From positions 3,538,501-3,602,500 of the forward strand of contig NZ_CP016534.2 in the NCBI RefSeq assembly GCF_001687565.2: DNA of 64,000 bases, read 5' to 3'. The position numbers and the translations under genes were made by a program. This DNA is from Planococcus antarcticus DSM 14505. GTDB taxonomy: Bacteria; Bacillota; Bacilli; Bacillales_A; Planococcaceae. Below, one piece after another: positions 27,883 to 37,391 of the stretch (positions within the stretch are counted from its first letter, which is position 1; each line of letters starts with the position of its first letter). The notes under the pieces are model-generated. The model did not search any database, was not told the DNA's origin, and saw only the letters and a list, made by a program, of their open reading frames with translations.

Positions 27883-29770
27883 TATCTTCATCTCCTTTTT
27901 TGACATCTGCCAATGGATTGGATATTAATGTATAAGCATTTTCTGTAAATTGATTAGTGAGCCTCATTTTCACCAGTGATTTTAATGGAGCCAAGGGAGC
28001 GAAAAGTTTCTCTTCCAGCAACAAAACTGCTTGTTGGCAATTCCCTTGATTTTTTAATATGAAAATCGTCGAATGAACGACACCTCTTATAGGTTTCCAC
28101 AGCATTTCCTCCTCGATTTGAAGTTCTTTTGATAGAAAAAAAATCATTTCCCCCAAATGATTATGAAGAAGTGCATGAGAAAACATATTGAACAGGTCCT
28201 GTTCATTATCCGTTAAAAGATTGGTGTCATTATCGATTGCGTATCCCCATCCAAAAAGGTTGAAGCGATCTTCTTTTATCCGTATACCGCCATTGTCTCT
28301 AAAAAGAAAACGAACTGGCATACCATCTTTGAACACAGGCACAGTGTTTTGAAGATGTGCTTCTAAACTAATCCCATATTTAGAGATTAAAGTTATTAAC
28401 CCTGGAAGCAGAAGTTCTGCATACGTACAGATATATTTTACGGCTGCTTTATTTATATCGATTTCATTAGTTTTGCTATAGTTTTCAACCAGTTCCAATA
28501 AGATTAGCTTTCCTGTAAATGGTGACCGGCTAATCAAGAAAGCTGCCGGAAGTGCTATTTCTGATTCACTTAAATTTTTTTCAGGATTTTCTCTTAAAAG
28601 AGCAGACAAGTTTTTCTTTAAAAATAAGTCTTTGTCGTTTTGCAGAGACAGATAATGTCCTCCTGCACTTTCGGATAAAAATCGATACGAATTGCCAACT
28701 AAAGGATCAATAGTTTCTATTTTTTTTAATATAGCTGAAATCACTGGTCCATTTTTTATAGAAGCTGGAGATACCGTTCGCTTAGCACTCGTCATTTGAA
28801 CATTAAGTGCTGTTTTTATATGATGAAGCGTTTTGCTTCCGTGTGGAGCAAGTGATCTAACAGATAAAAGAGCTGAAGCTGGAATATGTACATTTTCTAA
28901 CGGCAGGATTAATGTCTGAGCGATTTCCTTTTCTAAATATGGTTTGAGTGTATGTTTCAGCTGCCAGGGATGAACTGGTATTACTTCATAATCCTTTCCC
29001 CTATTGGGAAGTCTCTCTTTAAAAACTGTTGACAGGTTAGGATATTCCCGCAATAGAATATCTGTCATTGTTTCTTTTCCATTTGAATTCATAGAAGCGA
29101 GGTTTTTGTGAATGGCAACAGGTATTAAATTTGCATTAGCTCCCCATTCTGGGGAGAACTTAATCACTTCCTGTGCAGTCAAGCCTAGTTTTGTTTTGGT
29201 ACAAGGATGAAGTGTATGACCATCAATCACCCACTGCTCTCCAAAAACCAGTGGACTGAAACAGGCATTCTTTTTCATTTCTGCTAATAGAAATGAAAAG
29301 GTATCTCCGGACCAAATAAATTTCTCTTTTCTCAACTCTGCAGCAGTTAGAGAAAGAGCGTAATTCACTACAGAGTTTTCCAGCTCTATTGTAAAGCCAT
29401 TTTCTTCTTGTTGTAGTTTAAGGAGGTGGGCAAAATCTGCCGGATGATCGATTTTTCTGGTGCTTCCTTCTTTGCCATAGAGGATATCTTCCCCAATCTC
29501 CATATGACCAAGCATATATCGCTTTTCAATTGCCACTGTTAATTTGCCGCCACTTGGAACAAGCATAGTCACTTGCTGTTTATTTCCTTCTTTAATCCAC
29601 GAACTAGGCAAGAAATTTTCTCTTAGGATTGCTTGAATAAGCTGATGAAGAACCCGTTTTTTGGATTGTGGAAGATTTCTTTTAAAAGCCCTGGAGACTG
29701 CTGGATGTCCTTTTTCCAATTCTTTTATAACTTCTATTTCACTGCTTCTTTGAACTAAAAGATGGTTCAA
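27872..29770 (-). CDS. IucA/IucC-family NIS siderophore synthetase (first)
   Basis: 632 residues. Same family: GHTLHPCTKTKLGL, VHPWQLKHTLKPYL, TSAKRTVSPASIKN, and GISLEAHLQNTVPVFKDGM with RDNGGIRI. Paralogue of the following gene but clearly diverged, so the two probably act on successive steps or different substrates as SfaB/SfaD or SbnC/E/F do. The start appears to be TTG 29770 with a weak ribosome site. First gene of the operon, directly behind a Fur box. Confidence 0.9.
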   Translation of the reverse strand: MNHLLVQRSSEIEVIKELEKGHPAVSRAFKRNLPQSKKRVLHQLIQAILRENFLPSSWIKEGNKQQVTMLVPSGGKLTVAIEKRYMLGHMEIGEDILYGKEGSTRKIDHPADFAHLLKLQQEENGFTIELENSVVNYALSLTAAELRKEKFIWSGDTFSFLLAEMKKNACFSPLVFGEQWVIDGHTLHPCTKTKLGLTAQEVIKFSPEWGANANLIPVAIHKNLASMNSNGKETMTDILLREYPNLSTVFKERLPNRGKDYEVIPVHPWQLKHTLKPYLEKEIAQTLILPLENVHIPASALLSVRSLAPHGSKTLHHIKTALNVQMTSAKRTVSPASIKNGPVISAILKKIETIDPLVGNSYRFLSESAGGHYLSLQNDKDLFLKKNLSALLRENPEKNLSESEIALPAAFLISRSPFTGKLILLELVENYSKTNEIDINKAAVKYICTYAELLLPGLITLISKYGISLEAHLQNTVPVFKDGMPVRFLFRDNGGIRIKEDRFNLFGWGYAIDNDTNLLTDNEQDLFNMFSHALLHNHLGEMIFFLSKELQIEEEMLWKPIRGVVHSTIFILKNQGNCQQAVLLLEEKLFAPLAPLKSLVKMRLTNQFTENAYTLISNPLADVKKGDEDNGL

Positions 29771-29821
29771 TTAAAACGCCACACTTTCTCAATGAGAATG
29801 GGTATCAACAATATTCATTCT

Positions 29822-29840
29822 ATTGATAATGATTATCAAT
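29822..29840. promoter_or_regulatory. Fur box of the siderophore operon
   Basis: ATTGATAATGATTATCAAT, a perfect 19-bp palindrome equal to the classical Fur operator, 52 bp upstream of the first synthetase. It predicts iron repression of the operon. Confidence 0.93.
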
Positions 29841-29859
29841 GTCAAACGGATTTAAAGAA

Positions 29860-30463
29860 ATAAGCATATAGACTTTTCCATTTAGTATATAGAGCTACAA
29901 TTTGGAAAAGTCTAATTGAATTTAAGAGATATTGAGTAAAAATAAAAGTAGGACACTCTAAAAATATTAAAAATCAGTTCTCTAGAACAAGATATTTGCA
30001 TAGATAAGAAATGGCGAAATAATATCGAGACCGTCAAGAATTAAACTTGCTAAAAGAAATAGAATTTAAAAAATTCTCAAAGTAAATTTCAGCTACCGCA
30101 GACACTCTCCTATTATTCATCGATATAACCCTCCTACTAAAAAACTTCAAAATTAGTAATTTATAAATGGATTTTCCCATTCTGTGCTTTTTCAGGTTTC
30201 GCTAAAGTGTGGTAAACCAGGCGCATTCCATGTCAAACCTGTGTTCCGTAAAATTTTTGTAGTTTCCTTTCGGGCCCGTTTTTATTTGTCCACACATATG
30301 TTAATTCTGTACTGTTCTGGTTGGCTTGATTCAATACGGAGGCGACATTCGGGATCGCCTCTCAATTTTTTTTGCTTGTGTTCGTTAAAACCGATTTTAC
30401 TCATATGAAACTCTCCCGTTCAATGTAGATACCCTTAGTGTACCCAGGTCTGAAAACAGAAAA
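29860..30463. other. 600-bp region without a recognised gene
   Basis: AT-rich sequence between the siderophore biosynthesis and uptake blocks. On the minus strand a 41-codon frame starts ATG near 30404 with GGGAGAG upstream (MSKIGFNEHKQKKLRGDPE...), possibly a tiny gene or remnant. I cannot name it. Confidence 0.3.
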
Positions 30464-30513
30464 AACCCCAAATGAGTCACTTTTTCAAAGTGTCTATAAT
30501 TTGGGGTTCAGTT
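30464..30513. terminator. hairpin downstream of the fhuF-like gene
   Basis: AACCCCAAAT and ATTTGGGGTT pair across an inner AGTCACTTT/AAAGTGTCT stem. It lies 80 bp after the stop of the minus-strand gene and is the only terminator-like structure there. Confidence 0.55.
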
Positions 30514-30592
30514 CAATTGATGAATTAGAAATTTTTAGACTGTCTGAATTAATCGGTGGATATTTCAGAACCACTGGTGCATGGGATGCTTT

Positions 30593-31360
30593 TCATTGAA
30601 TCATTTTTTTCGGCTTTTTCGGGCAATTTTTGCAATAGCCTTTGTCCCCTTCTGTTTCATAAGAAAAACAGCAGGTCTGCCGGATCCGGACCGTTTCATT
30701 TTCGCCTGTCGCTACAGTTTTTTTCTTGTAGAACTTCTGCAGCGGATTAACCCGTTCACCGAACGCTGAAGAGGGCAATTCATTCAGAATAAATTCAAAG
30801 TCCCACCGAGCTTGAAGCTGAACCGCGCTGTCACTTTCTTCCATCAAATGGCTTTCATAAAGCCAATAAACATAGACGGCGACGTTCTCCCATAAAACGC
30901 TTTTCGGTACAGAAGCTGCGGTCGAAACCGCCTGGACCACGACCGCCAAACCGCCGAATAACTCTCTCGCGAACGTTTCAAAGCGGTTTGAACGTGCCTC
31001 GCCGGCAAGCTTTAAAGCGGATATATCTTCCAAAAACAACTGCGGCATCCACAGGTCTCCTTGCCGCCTCGGCACTAAATAGCAGGCGTCAAAATCCATG
31101 TTGAGCGCTTTTTTGAAAACCGCCGCCGCATACAGTGGGGGCACGACCGCCAAATACCCTATGCGCTTCATGAGCTGTGAACCCGCAGCAAGCGTGCTGT
31201 CCGTGCCCAGTTCTGTCTTTAGCAATTCGAGGAAGTCTTCCAGGAATTCCGGGTCTTTCAATTGGCTTAAAGAAATTTTCTCTTCACCGTCCGCCTCTTC
31301 CAACAGCCGGAAATGCTCGGCCAGATAGGCGCTTTCTTCAGCTGCTAATCGGCACAACAT
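30593..31360 (-). CDS. FhuF-like siderophore-iron reductase
   Basis: 255 residues. The C-terminal (2Fe-2S) motif is [18 protein letters not shown], i.e. C-C-x10-C-x2-C as in FhuF, preceded by a variable domain. FhuF-type proteins reduce Fe3+ on imported siderophores to release iron. Start ATG 31360 chosen for AAAGGTGG upstream; it overlaps the end of the ATPase gene by 23 bp, so translation is coupled. Last gene of the uptake operon. Confidence 0.82.
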   Translation of the reverse strand: MLCRLAAEESAYLAEHFRLLEEADGEEKISLSQLKDPEFLEDFLELLKTELGTDSTLAAGSQLMKRIGYLAVVPPLYAAAVFKKALNMDFDACYLVPRRQGDLWMPQLFLEDISALKLAGEARSNRFETFARELFGGLAVVVQAVSTAASVPKSVLWENVAVYVYWLYESHLMEESDSAVQLQARWDFEFILNELPSSAFGERVNPLQKFYKKKTVATGENETVRIRQTCCFSYETEGDKGYCKNCPKKPKKMIQ

Positions 31361-32165
31361 TATTTGCACCACCTTTAAAGTGTTTGCCTTTGCTGAACGG
31401 AATGCACATCGGAGTTCCGCAGACTGGGTCGCACGCCACTTGGCATTGCAAGCCGAACACGGCACGCATTAAGTCAGGCGTGATAATATCGTTCGGAAAA
31501 CCCTGCTTGTAAACCTTCTTGTCGTGGATCGCCACGATATGGTCCGCATACCGGCAAGCGAGGTTCAAGTCGTGGAGAACCATCACGATGGTGCGGTTTT
31601 TCGTCTGGTTCAAATCGTACAGCAAATCGAGGATGTCGATTTGGTGGGTCAAATCAAGATACGTCGTTGGTTCGTCGAGTAGAATGATATCCGTATCCTG
31701 GGCCAGCGTCATGGCAATCCAGGCTCGCTGGCGTTGTCCACCTGACAGGGAATCCACTTTGCGTTCCGCAAAGTCCGTCAGATTTGTAGCCTCAAGCGCA
31801 CCGAACACTGCTTGCTCATCTTTCTCCGACCATTGCTGGAGCCAATTCTGGTGCGGGTAGCGGCCTTGCTTGACCAATTGCAGGACGGTCAGGCCTTCGG
31901 GGGCGATTGAAGTTTGGGGCAGAATCGCCAATTGCTTGGCAATTTTCCGGGTCGGCATTTTGGCGATTGCTTGGCCATCTAGCACTACAGACCCGTCCTG
32001 CGGCTTTAACAAGCGCGCAAGCGAACGGAGCAGCGTCGATTTGCCGCAACCATTGCTGCCGATGAGGACGGTGATTTCACCTTTTGGAATTGACAGATCC
32101 AGCTCACTGATAATGCTCGCTTCCCCATATCCAAGTGTTAATCCTTTTGTTGACAATGCATCCAT
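31338..32165 (-). CDS. iron-siderophore ABC transporter ATPase (FecE/FepC type)
   Basis: 275 residues. Walker [11 protein letters not shown]-loop LPQTS, signature [10 protein letters not shown], Walker [13 protein letters not shown], switch His VLHDLN. Energises siderophore import. A Cys-rich tail ([15 protein letters not shown]) follows the [13 protein letters not shown] end, common in FecE relatives. Start ATG 32165 with AAGGAGG upstream (a longer in-frame ATG at 32186 lacks one). Confidence 0.93.
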   Translation of the reverse strand: MDALSTKGLTLGYGEASIISELDLSIPKGEITVLIGSNGCGKSTLLRSLARLLKPQDGSVVLDGQAIAKMPTRKIAKQLAILPQTSIAPEGLTVLQLVKQGRYPHQNWLQQWSEKDEQAVFGALEATNLTDFAERKVDSLSGGQRQRAWIAMTLAQDTDIILLDEPTTYLDLTHQIDILDLLYDLNQTKNRTIVMVLHDLNLACRYADHIVAIHDKKVYKQGFPNDIITPDLMRAVFGLQCQVACDPVCGTPMCIPFSKGKHFKGGANNVVPISS

Positions 32166-32213
32166 TACATCTTCCTCCTTCTTCATCTAAGCAAAACAGG
32201 TCAGTGGCAGGAA

Positions 32214-33266
32214 TTATCGATTCCGGGTGCGATACAGTAAATAGATAAAATACGGAGCCCCGATGGCAGAAGTGAATACACCCGCCGGGATTTCCAGCGG
32301 CGCGAATGCAGTCCGCGCAATCAGATCGGCAAGCAGCACGATCAAGCCGCCAAGCAGGGCGGAAACCGGAAGCAGCGCGCCGAACGCAGATCCGACGAGC
32401 TTTCTCGCCATATGCGGCGCCATCAACCCGACAAATCCGATACCCCCAGCGAAAGCCACAGCGCCTCCGGCAAGGGCGCTGCTGAGGAACAGTAGCACGA
32501 GCCGGTCCCGCTGGACAAGGCTTCCGGCGTTGACGGTCAGTTCATCACCCAGTTCCTGGATATTCAGCCGCCTCGCATAAAAGAACAAGATGGCAGTCAG
32601 CAGGAAAATCCATGGGATGATTGTTAGAACTTCCGTCCAATTTGTACCGTTGACGCTTCCGGTGATCCAGATATTCGCACGGGATGCTGTAAAAATCGGC
32701 CCGAGGATCATCATCATCGTCGTCAACGCTTGGGCGGCGGCCGACAGCCCGATGCCGATTAGCACCAGGCGGATCGGTGCGACCTGCCCGTATTTCTGAG
32801 ACAATACGTAAACGAGAAAGCCCATGCCTACCGCGCCAAGAAACGAGGCGAGCGGCAGCCAGTGAATGCTGACCGAGAGCGTATTGCTCCGGTCGCTGTA
32901 GAGTGCCAAAAAGGCAACGGTTGTAAACGAAGCGCCCGCCGTGATGCCGATGATGTCAGGCGAAGCGAGCGGGTTGCGGATGATGCCCTGCAGGATTGCC
33001 CCCGACATCGCTAGGCCCGCACCGGCGAAAACCGCTAGCAGAATCCGCGGCATCCGGAACGACTGGACGACCAGGTTGTGCATATCGGTCCCGGCGCCGA
33101 AAATGGCTTTGATGACGTCAAACGGATTGATGGTCATCTGGCCAATGCCAAGGCTCAGGACAATCAAGGCAAACGTCAAGGCAGTCAACAAAACCAGGAT
33201 AAACAAAGATTTTTTATCGATTAAAAATGATGCCTTTCCCATACGCAGGCTGCGGTAATTTTTCAT
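32214..33266 (-). CDS. iron-siderophore ABC permease (FecD/FepG type)
   Basis: 350 residues, about nine or ten hydrophobic segments. FecCD family blocks: FRMPRILLAVFAGAGLAMSG, GIIRNPLASPDIIGITAG, GGIGFVGLMAPHMARKLVG and the ending IGAPYFIYLLYRTR. Overlaps the upstream permease stop by 4 bp (ATGA). Pairs with the next gene as the transmembrane channel. Confidence 0.93.
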   Translation of the reverse strand: MKNYRSLRMGKASFLIDKKSLFILVLLTALTFALIVLSLGIGQMTINPFDVIKAIFGAGTDMHNLVVQSFRMPRILLAVFAGAGLAMSGAILQGIIRNPLASPDIIGITAGASFTTVAFLALYSDRSNTLSVSIHWLPLASFLGAVGMGFLVYVLSQKYGQVAPIRLVLIGIGLSAAAQALTTMMMILGPIFTASRANIWITGSVNGTNWTEVLTIIPWIFLLTAILFFYARRLNIQELGDELTVNAGSLVQRDRLVLLFLSSALAGGAVAFAGGIGFVGLMAPHMARKLVGSAFGALLPVSALLGGLIVLLADLIARTAFAPLEIPAGVFTSAIGAPYFIYLLYRTRNR

Positions 33267-34279
33267 TCGTTGATTCCCCTCCTTGCAATGTAGACAAAGA
33301 AAGGCGCGCCGACGATGGCGGTCATCACGCCGACCGGCACTTCAGCCGGCATCAAGATATATCTGGCTCCGATGTCCGCTGTCAACAGCAAAATCGCACC
33401 GAGCAGCGCACTGTACGGAATGACCCAGCGGTAATCGATGCCCACGAGCCATCTGGCGAAATGCGGAATGATGATGCCGACAAAACCGATCGGGCCTGCA
33501 ATAGCGACTGAACCGCCGGCCAGCAGGACGATGATCACTGCGCCTGTAATTTTAACAAGCAGGGTTTTCTGCCCCAAGCCTTTCGCCAGGTCTTCTCCCA
33601 TCGCCAGCACATTCATCTGTTTTCCGAACATCAAGGAAATAAACCATCCCACTACCAAATACGGCAGCACCGACAGCAGAATTTCCAAATCCCTTCCTTG
33701 GATGGAACCGGCCAGCCAGAAGAGCACTTGATCTAGCGCACGTTCATCCAGCGTTAGCATACCTTGTGTCATCGATGAAAACATCGCCGCGATGGCCGCA
33801 CCGGCCAGCGTGATCTTGATGGGCGTCAGTCCTTCACTGCCCATCGAACCGAATACGTAAACCACGACGGACGCCACAGCCGCACCGAGGAAGGCCAGCC
33901 AGGTAAACGCCGTGAGCGATGACAAGCCGAGAAAGCTGATGCCGAAAACCACGAAAAAGCTTGCCCCCGCGTTGATCCCTAAAATCCCCGGGGACGCAAG
34001 CGGATTGTGCGTCAGTCCCTGCATGATGGCCCCTGCAACCGCAAGGCTCGCTCCGACAGCGGCCGCGATGAACGCCCGTGGTATTCGCGTATCCTGGATG
34101 ATGATGTGCTCATTCGATCCGTCAAAATGATAGATGGCATCGTACACCATCTGGGCGGACACTTTCGTCAGCCCTAAGACGATACTGGACCAGATCAGGG
34201 CAGCGATGACGAAAACGCCGATTATCAGTCCAAAAGCTTTTGCTCGATTAGTTCTGATCATAACAGCTACCTTTCTCAT
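33263..34279 (-). CDS. iron-siderophore ABC permease (FecC/FepD type)
   Basis: 338 residues. Same family: TRIPRAFIAAAVGASLAVAG, GLTHNPLASPGILGINAG, GPIGFVGIIIPHFARWLVG, IVGAPFFVYIARRG. First gene of the uptake operon. Start ATG 34279 (GGGGAA upstream) or ATG 34261 (AAAGGTAG upstream); I annotate the first. A Fur box lies about 80 bp upstream. Confidence 0.92.
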   Translation of the reverse strand: MRKVAVMIRTNRAKAFGLIIGVFVIAALIWSSIVLGLTKVSAQMVYDAIYHFDGSNEHIIIQDTRIPRAFIAAAVGASLAVAGAIMQGLTHNPLASPGILGINAGASFFVVFGISFLGLSSLTAFTWLAFLGAAVASVVVYVFGSMGSEGLTPIKITLAGAAIAAMFSSMTQGMLTLDERALDQVLFWLAGSIQGRDLEILLSVLPYLVVGWFISLMFGKQMNVLAMGEDLAKGLGQKTLLVKITGAVIIVLLAGGSVAIAGPIGFVGIIIPHFARWLVGIDYRWVIPYSALLGAILLLTADIGARYILMPAEVPVGVMTAIVGAPFFVYIARRGINE

Positions 34280-34360
34280 AGATTCCCCGTACAACTCTAT
34301 GTTTTATATCTATCAAATAAGCTTTAAATGTAAAGTGAGTACTTTGAAAGTATAAGTTTA

Positions 34361-34380
34361 TTGAGAACCATTGTCAATTG
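34361..34380. promoter_or_regulatory. Fur box facing the permease operon
   Basis: TTGAGAACCATTGTCAATTG, an imperfect Fur operator (GAGAACCATTGTC core against GATAATGATTATC) between the divergent permease and receptor genes. Confidence 0.6.
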
Positions 34381-34394
34381 TCTCCGAAAAAGTA

Positions 34395-34454
34395 TTGACA
34401 TGCATGGTCGATTCGCTTAGGATGATATTGAAGAGTTGAAAATCATTATCAATT
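34395..34454 (+). promoter_or_regulatory. promoter and Fur box of the siderophore receptor gene
   Basis: -35 TTGACA at 34395, 17-bp spacer, -10 TAGGAT at 34418, followed by TTGAAAATCATTATCAATT (34436-34454), a good Fur operator placed just after the transcription start. Confidence 0.75.
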
Positions 34455-34477
34455 AGATAATAAAAGGAGGAACATAC

Positions 34478-35443
34478 ATGTTGAAAAGATCTTATTCCTT
34501 CGTTGCCCTGCTTGCGGCTCTTGTGCTGCTGTTAGCTGCATGCGGGTCCGCGGAGCCGGAAGCAAAGACAGAAAGTACCGAAGGAACTGCGGGTGCTGAA
34601 AGCTATACAGTGGAACACGCGATGGGCACTGCCACCATTGAAGGCAAGCCGGAACGTATTGTCGTCCTGACGAACCACGGGACGGAAGCGCTTTTGTCAA
34701 TGGGAGTGACGCCAGTAGGCGCGGTCCAGTCATGGACAGGAGAACCTTGGTATGAACACATCACCGAAGACATGGAAGGCGTTGAAGTGGTCGGTACGGA
34801 AAGTGAGATTAACTTGGAAGCGATCGCTGCTTTGGAACCGGATCTCATCATCGGTAACAAAATGCGCCAAGAAGAGCATTACCAGGCACTGAACGCGATT
34901 GCCCCTACCGTTTTTGAAGAAACGCTGCGCGGCGACTGGAAAGTCAATTTCGAATTAATCGCCAAAGCAGTGAATAAAGAAGAAAAAGGCCAGCAAGTGC
35001 TCGATGCCTATAACGAGAGCGTGGCGGCGCTGACGGAAAAACTCGGTGACAAGATCGACACCGAAGTATCAATGGTCCGCTTTATGCCGGACGACGTTCG
35101 CGTCTACCATAAAGACTCGTTCTCAGGAATTATCCTCGAAGAAATCGGCTTAGCTCGACCGGAAGCGCAAAATGTGGATGATTTCGCGGCTAAAGGCGTA
35201 ACGAAAGAACGCATCGAAGAAATGGACGGGGACGTCATTTTCTACTTCACTTACCAAAACGAAAAAGAAGAAGGCCAGCAGGCGGAAGATGCATGGGTAA
35301 AAGATCCAATTTGGAACAACCTAGAAGCGGTCCAGGCCGGCAAAGCCTATGAAGTCAGCGACACCATCTGGAACACAGCGGGCGGCGTCATAGCAGCGAA
35401 CCTCATGCTTGACGATTTGGAAGAGAAACTAGTGCAGGAATAA
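34478..35443 (+). CDS. iron-siderophore binding lipoprotein (FeuA/YfiY type)
   Basis: 321 residues. Lipoprotein signal with lipobox LLLAACG (Cys at about residue 22) and an acidic linker. Class III binding-protein fold: RIVVLTNHGTEALLSMGV, NLEAIAALEPDLIIGN, VSDTIWN. Captures Fe3+-siderophore outside the membrane for the FecCD permease transcribed divergently. AAAGGAGG ribosome site. Monocistronic with its own terminator. Confidence 0.93.
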   Translation: MLKRSYSFVALLAALVLLLAACGSAEPEAKTESTEGTAGAESYTVEHAMGTATIEGKPERIVVLTNHGTEALLSMGVTPVGAVQSWTGEPWYEHITEDMEGVEVVGTESEINLEAIAALEPDLIIGNKMRQEEHYQALNAIAPTVFEETLRGDWKVNFELIAKAVNKEEKGQQVLDAYNESVAALTEKLGDKIDTEVSMVRFMPDDVRVYHKDSFSGIILEEIGLARPEAQNVDDFAAKGVTKERIEEMDGDVIFYFTYQNEKEEGQQAEDAWVKDPIWNNLEAVQAGKAYEVSDTIWNTAGGVIAANLMLDDLEEKLVQE

Positions 35444-35458
35444 TAGTAAATCTTGTGA

Positions 35459-35497
35459 GAAAGACCCTTTGCCACAGACGGCAAAGGGTCTTTCTGT
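35459..35497 (+). terminator. terminator of the receptor gene
   Basis: Perfect stem GAAAGACCCTTTGCC / GGCAAAGGGTCTTTC with a 6-base loop. Confidence 0.9.
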
Positions 35498-35511
35498 CGT
35501 TTTGAAACACA

Positions 35512-35600
35512 TAGACTATTTGCTGAAAACAACAAGCGTTTCCGCATACTGGCCCTTGCTGCCGTATGCATCGAACCCTTCACTGTCTATTAAATAGCTG
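35512..35600 (-). pseudogene. C-terminal fragment of an unidentified gene
   Basis: On the minus strand a frame reads SYLIDSEGFDAYGSKGQYAE then TLVVFSK and stops. It looks like a genuine protein C-terminus without its upstream part, joined to the end of the kinase remnant. Family not identified. Confidence 0.35.
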
Positions 35601-35602
35601 AT

Positions 35603-35984
35603 CTAGTCACGATACACTACGCGCTTCAACAATACCTCTGCCCGGGGGCGCGAATTATGGCGTTCGACCGTTTTCTCAAAAGATAAATTAAAATAATAAA
35701 TAAAGGCGTTTCCACTATAAAAACGGATTAAGTGATGCAGCATCTCCTCGTAGCGTTGTTTGACAAAAACCTCTTCCAAAATGACATATTTACATTTACC
35801 ATATTCAGTTACTTGTCTAATTAATTCTAACGATATGTTTCCTTCTCTAACGCGAACCACCAGCATTTCTCTTCGGACGGTATCTTGAGAGACCAAAAGA
35901 GTTCTGAAGATTTTTCGCTATAGTGGTTTTGCCGCTTCCCGAATTTCCGCGTAAGATGATTAGCTTTGTTTCTATACTAATCAT
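35603..35984 (-). pseudogene. frameshifted P-loop kinase (AAA_33 type)
   Basis: The minus-strand start MISIETKLIILRGNSGSGKT contains a P-loop. After about 30 residues a frameshift leads to LVSQDTVRREMLVVRVREGN, CKYVILEEVFVKQRYEEMLH, YYFNLSFEKTVERHNSRP, as in small Bacillus kinases of unknown substrate. The C-terminal end is cut. The start overlaps the stop of the next kinase gene by 8 bp. Confidence 0.7.
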
Positions 35985-36504
35985 CCCTTCCATTCTTATT
36001 TTGAATACTTTCTAAAAAATGCTGAGCTTCTTCCGGCGACTTTAAAATAATGATTGTTGTATCTTTTGGCAATTTTTCCAGTCTCTTCAATACAAGAGGT
36101 CTTATCATTTTAGGATAGTTCCAAATCCACTTAATAAAAGTTAAATCGAACCGTTCTTTCACTCCTTCTGCCATATCCGGTCTTCTTCGGTCACGATATT
36201 GAATTGTCCTTTTCAAAACCCGATACGTACATAGTACTCGGTTGAAATCTAAGAATATCACGGTATCTGCTGCATTTAATCGGATGTCCATGGTTCCGTT
36301 ATAATTTCCATCAATAATCCACTCTTCTTTTTTCACTAACTCCACTTGGACTTTTCGTTGTTCTTCTTTTGTGGTTGGCTGCCAGTTCGGTTTCCATAAA
36401 AGTGCATCTAAGTGATAGACCTCTATGTTCAACTTCATTCCCAACTTCCGAGCAAGAGTAGACTTGCCCGATCCTCCTGACCCGATTAATGCAATCCTTT
36501 TCAC
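35977..36504 (-). CDS. adenylate-kinase-like P-loop ATPase (FlaR/topology-modulation type)
   Basis: 175 residues. P-loop IGSGGSGKST, then VYHLDALLWKPNW, EEWIIDGNY and DRRRPDMAEG, the pattern of the FlaR/'DNA topology modulation' family of small nucleotide kinases. The substrate is not known. GTG start with GGGGGAG upstream. Together with the frameshifted kinase at 35603 and the fragment at 37180 it is one of three P-loop kinase genes or remnants within 1.7 kb. Confidence 0.8.
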   Translation of the reverse strand: MKRIALIGSGGSGKSTLARKLGMKLNIEVYHLDALLWKPNWQPTTKEEQRKVQVELVKKEEWIIDGNYNGTMDIRLNAADTVIFLDFNRVLCTYRVLKRTIQYRDRRRPDMAEGVKERFDLTFIKWIWNYPKMIRPLVLKRLEKLPKDTTIIILKSPEEAQHFLESIQNKNGRDD

Positions 36505-36557
36505 GGAACTCCCCCACTCTTAAGCATAATTTTCATTTTTACTGCCAGTATATAAAT

Positions 36558-36998
36558 TTAAATTCTATGAATTACTTTTCCATGTAGTATGTACGGAACA
36601 ATTGTTTTGCTCTTTACTAACCCTTCCACTTCAGTTGGTATATATGCATATTTCTCTGCTGTTTTTTCATTCATCCAAGTAATTTCTTCAATTTCTTCAG
36701 GACATGATATTTTAATTTCACCACTAAGAATTCTCCCTTTAAAAGTAAAAAAAATTGCATGATGTCCTTGTTTTTCAAAAAATGCTTCACTTATAGCAAA
36801 AATCCCTTCTAATTCAACAGTTAATCCTGTCTCTTCTTTAACTTCTCGTATAGCTGCGTCTTCTAAGGTTTCCCCATTTTCTACCGCCCCTCCTGGAAGT
36901 GTATAATAAGAGGAGTTTTCTCCTTGATTTTTTACTGTCAATATATTTTCTTTATCGTGGTCATATAAAAGTACGTAAGCAACATCTACTCTTTTCAT
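36558..36998 (-). CDS. NUDIX hydrolase
   Basis: 146 residues. Nudix box [20 protein letters not shown] followed by ETGL, matching GX5EX7REUXEEXGU. Cleaves nucleoside diphosphates linked to another group; the substrate is not readable. Start ATG 36998 chosen for the GGGGCGGACGGGA ribosome region and the position of the first strand; a longer in-frame ATG at 37073 would add 25 basic residues. Confidence 0.85.
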   Translation of the reverse strand: MKRVDVAYVLLYDHDKENILTVKNQGENSSYYTLPGGAVENGETLEDAAIREVKEETGLTVELEGIFAISEAFFEKQGHHAIFFTFKGRILSGEIKISCPEEIEEITWMNEKTAEKYAYIPTEVEGLVKSKTIVPYILHGKVIHRI

Positions 36999-37179
36999 AA
37001 TTCCCGTCCGCCCCTTTTGCGTAAAAATTCTTCTTCTACTAAGCTTTTCATTAACTTTTTTTACATTGTTCAAATTCTATCTTTATTTTAGCATGCAGAA
37101 AAACAGAGAATTCTCTTTAGAAAAAATATCAAATTCATAAACCACTATGTTTTTCAAACACGTTACCTTTTTTGCGACG

Positions 37180-37288
37180 ATCATATTCTGTCAAAGCGTT
37201 CGTAAAAGTATACTTTTGCTAACGAGTTGCCAAGTGTCGATGTTCCTGATCCAGCAGCTCCCATAATATGAATCTTGCTATTTATCAT
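37180..37288 (-). pseudogene. N-terminal fragment of a P-loop kinase
   Basis: Begins ATG with GGAGGAG upstream and reads MINSKIHIMGAAGSGTSTLG then NSLAKVYF and loses similarity exactly where the repeat box GCGTTCGTAAAAGTA (37196-37210, plus strand) begins. The P-loop is GAAGSGTST. Only about 30 residues remain. The cut at a repeat boundary suggests recombination there. Confidence 0.6.
37196..37213 (+). repeat. X1 element outer box (GCGTTCGTAAAAGTATAC)
   Basis: The distal conserved box of the X1 element, here separated from its 28-bp site at 37343 by 130 bp that include a kinase fragment. The same box occurs at 50746, 57630, 58554, 59958 and, diverged, at 493, 49853 and 56596. Confidence 0.6.
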
Positions 37289-37342
37289 TTCTCCTCCCAT
37301 ATCAATCATCGGAAGAAAAGAATCTTATAGTCATGCTTCTTC

Positions 37343-37370
37343 TCTTCCGATGATTGATGATATGTAATTT
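37343..37370 (+). repeat. X1 dif-like site, copy b
   Basis: Arms TCTTCCGATGA and ATATGTAATTT, centre TTGATG. It lies 21 bp beyond the stop of the minus-strand GNAT gene and forms the left border of the first GNAT/hydrolase pair. An upstream ATCGGAAGAAAAGA / TCTTCTCTTCCGAT inverted repeat overlaps it. Confidence 0.7.
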
Positions 37371-37391
37371 AGTTTAACTTCGACCGAGCAA

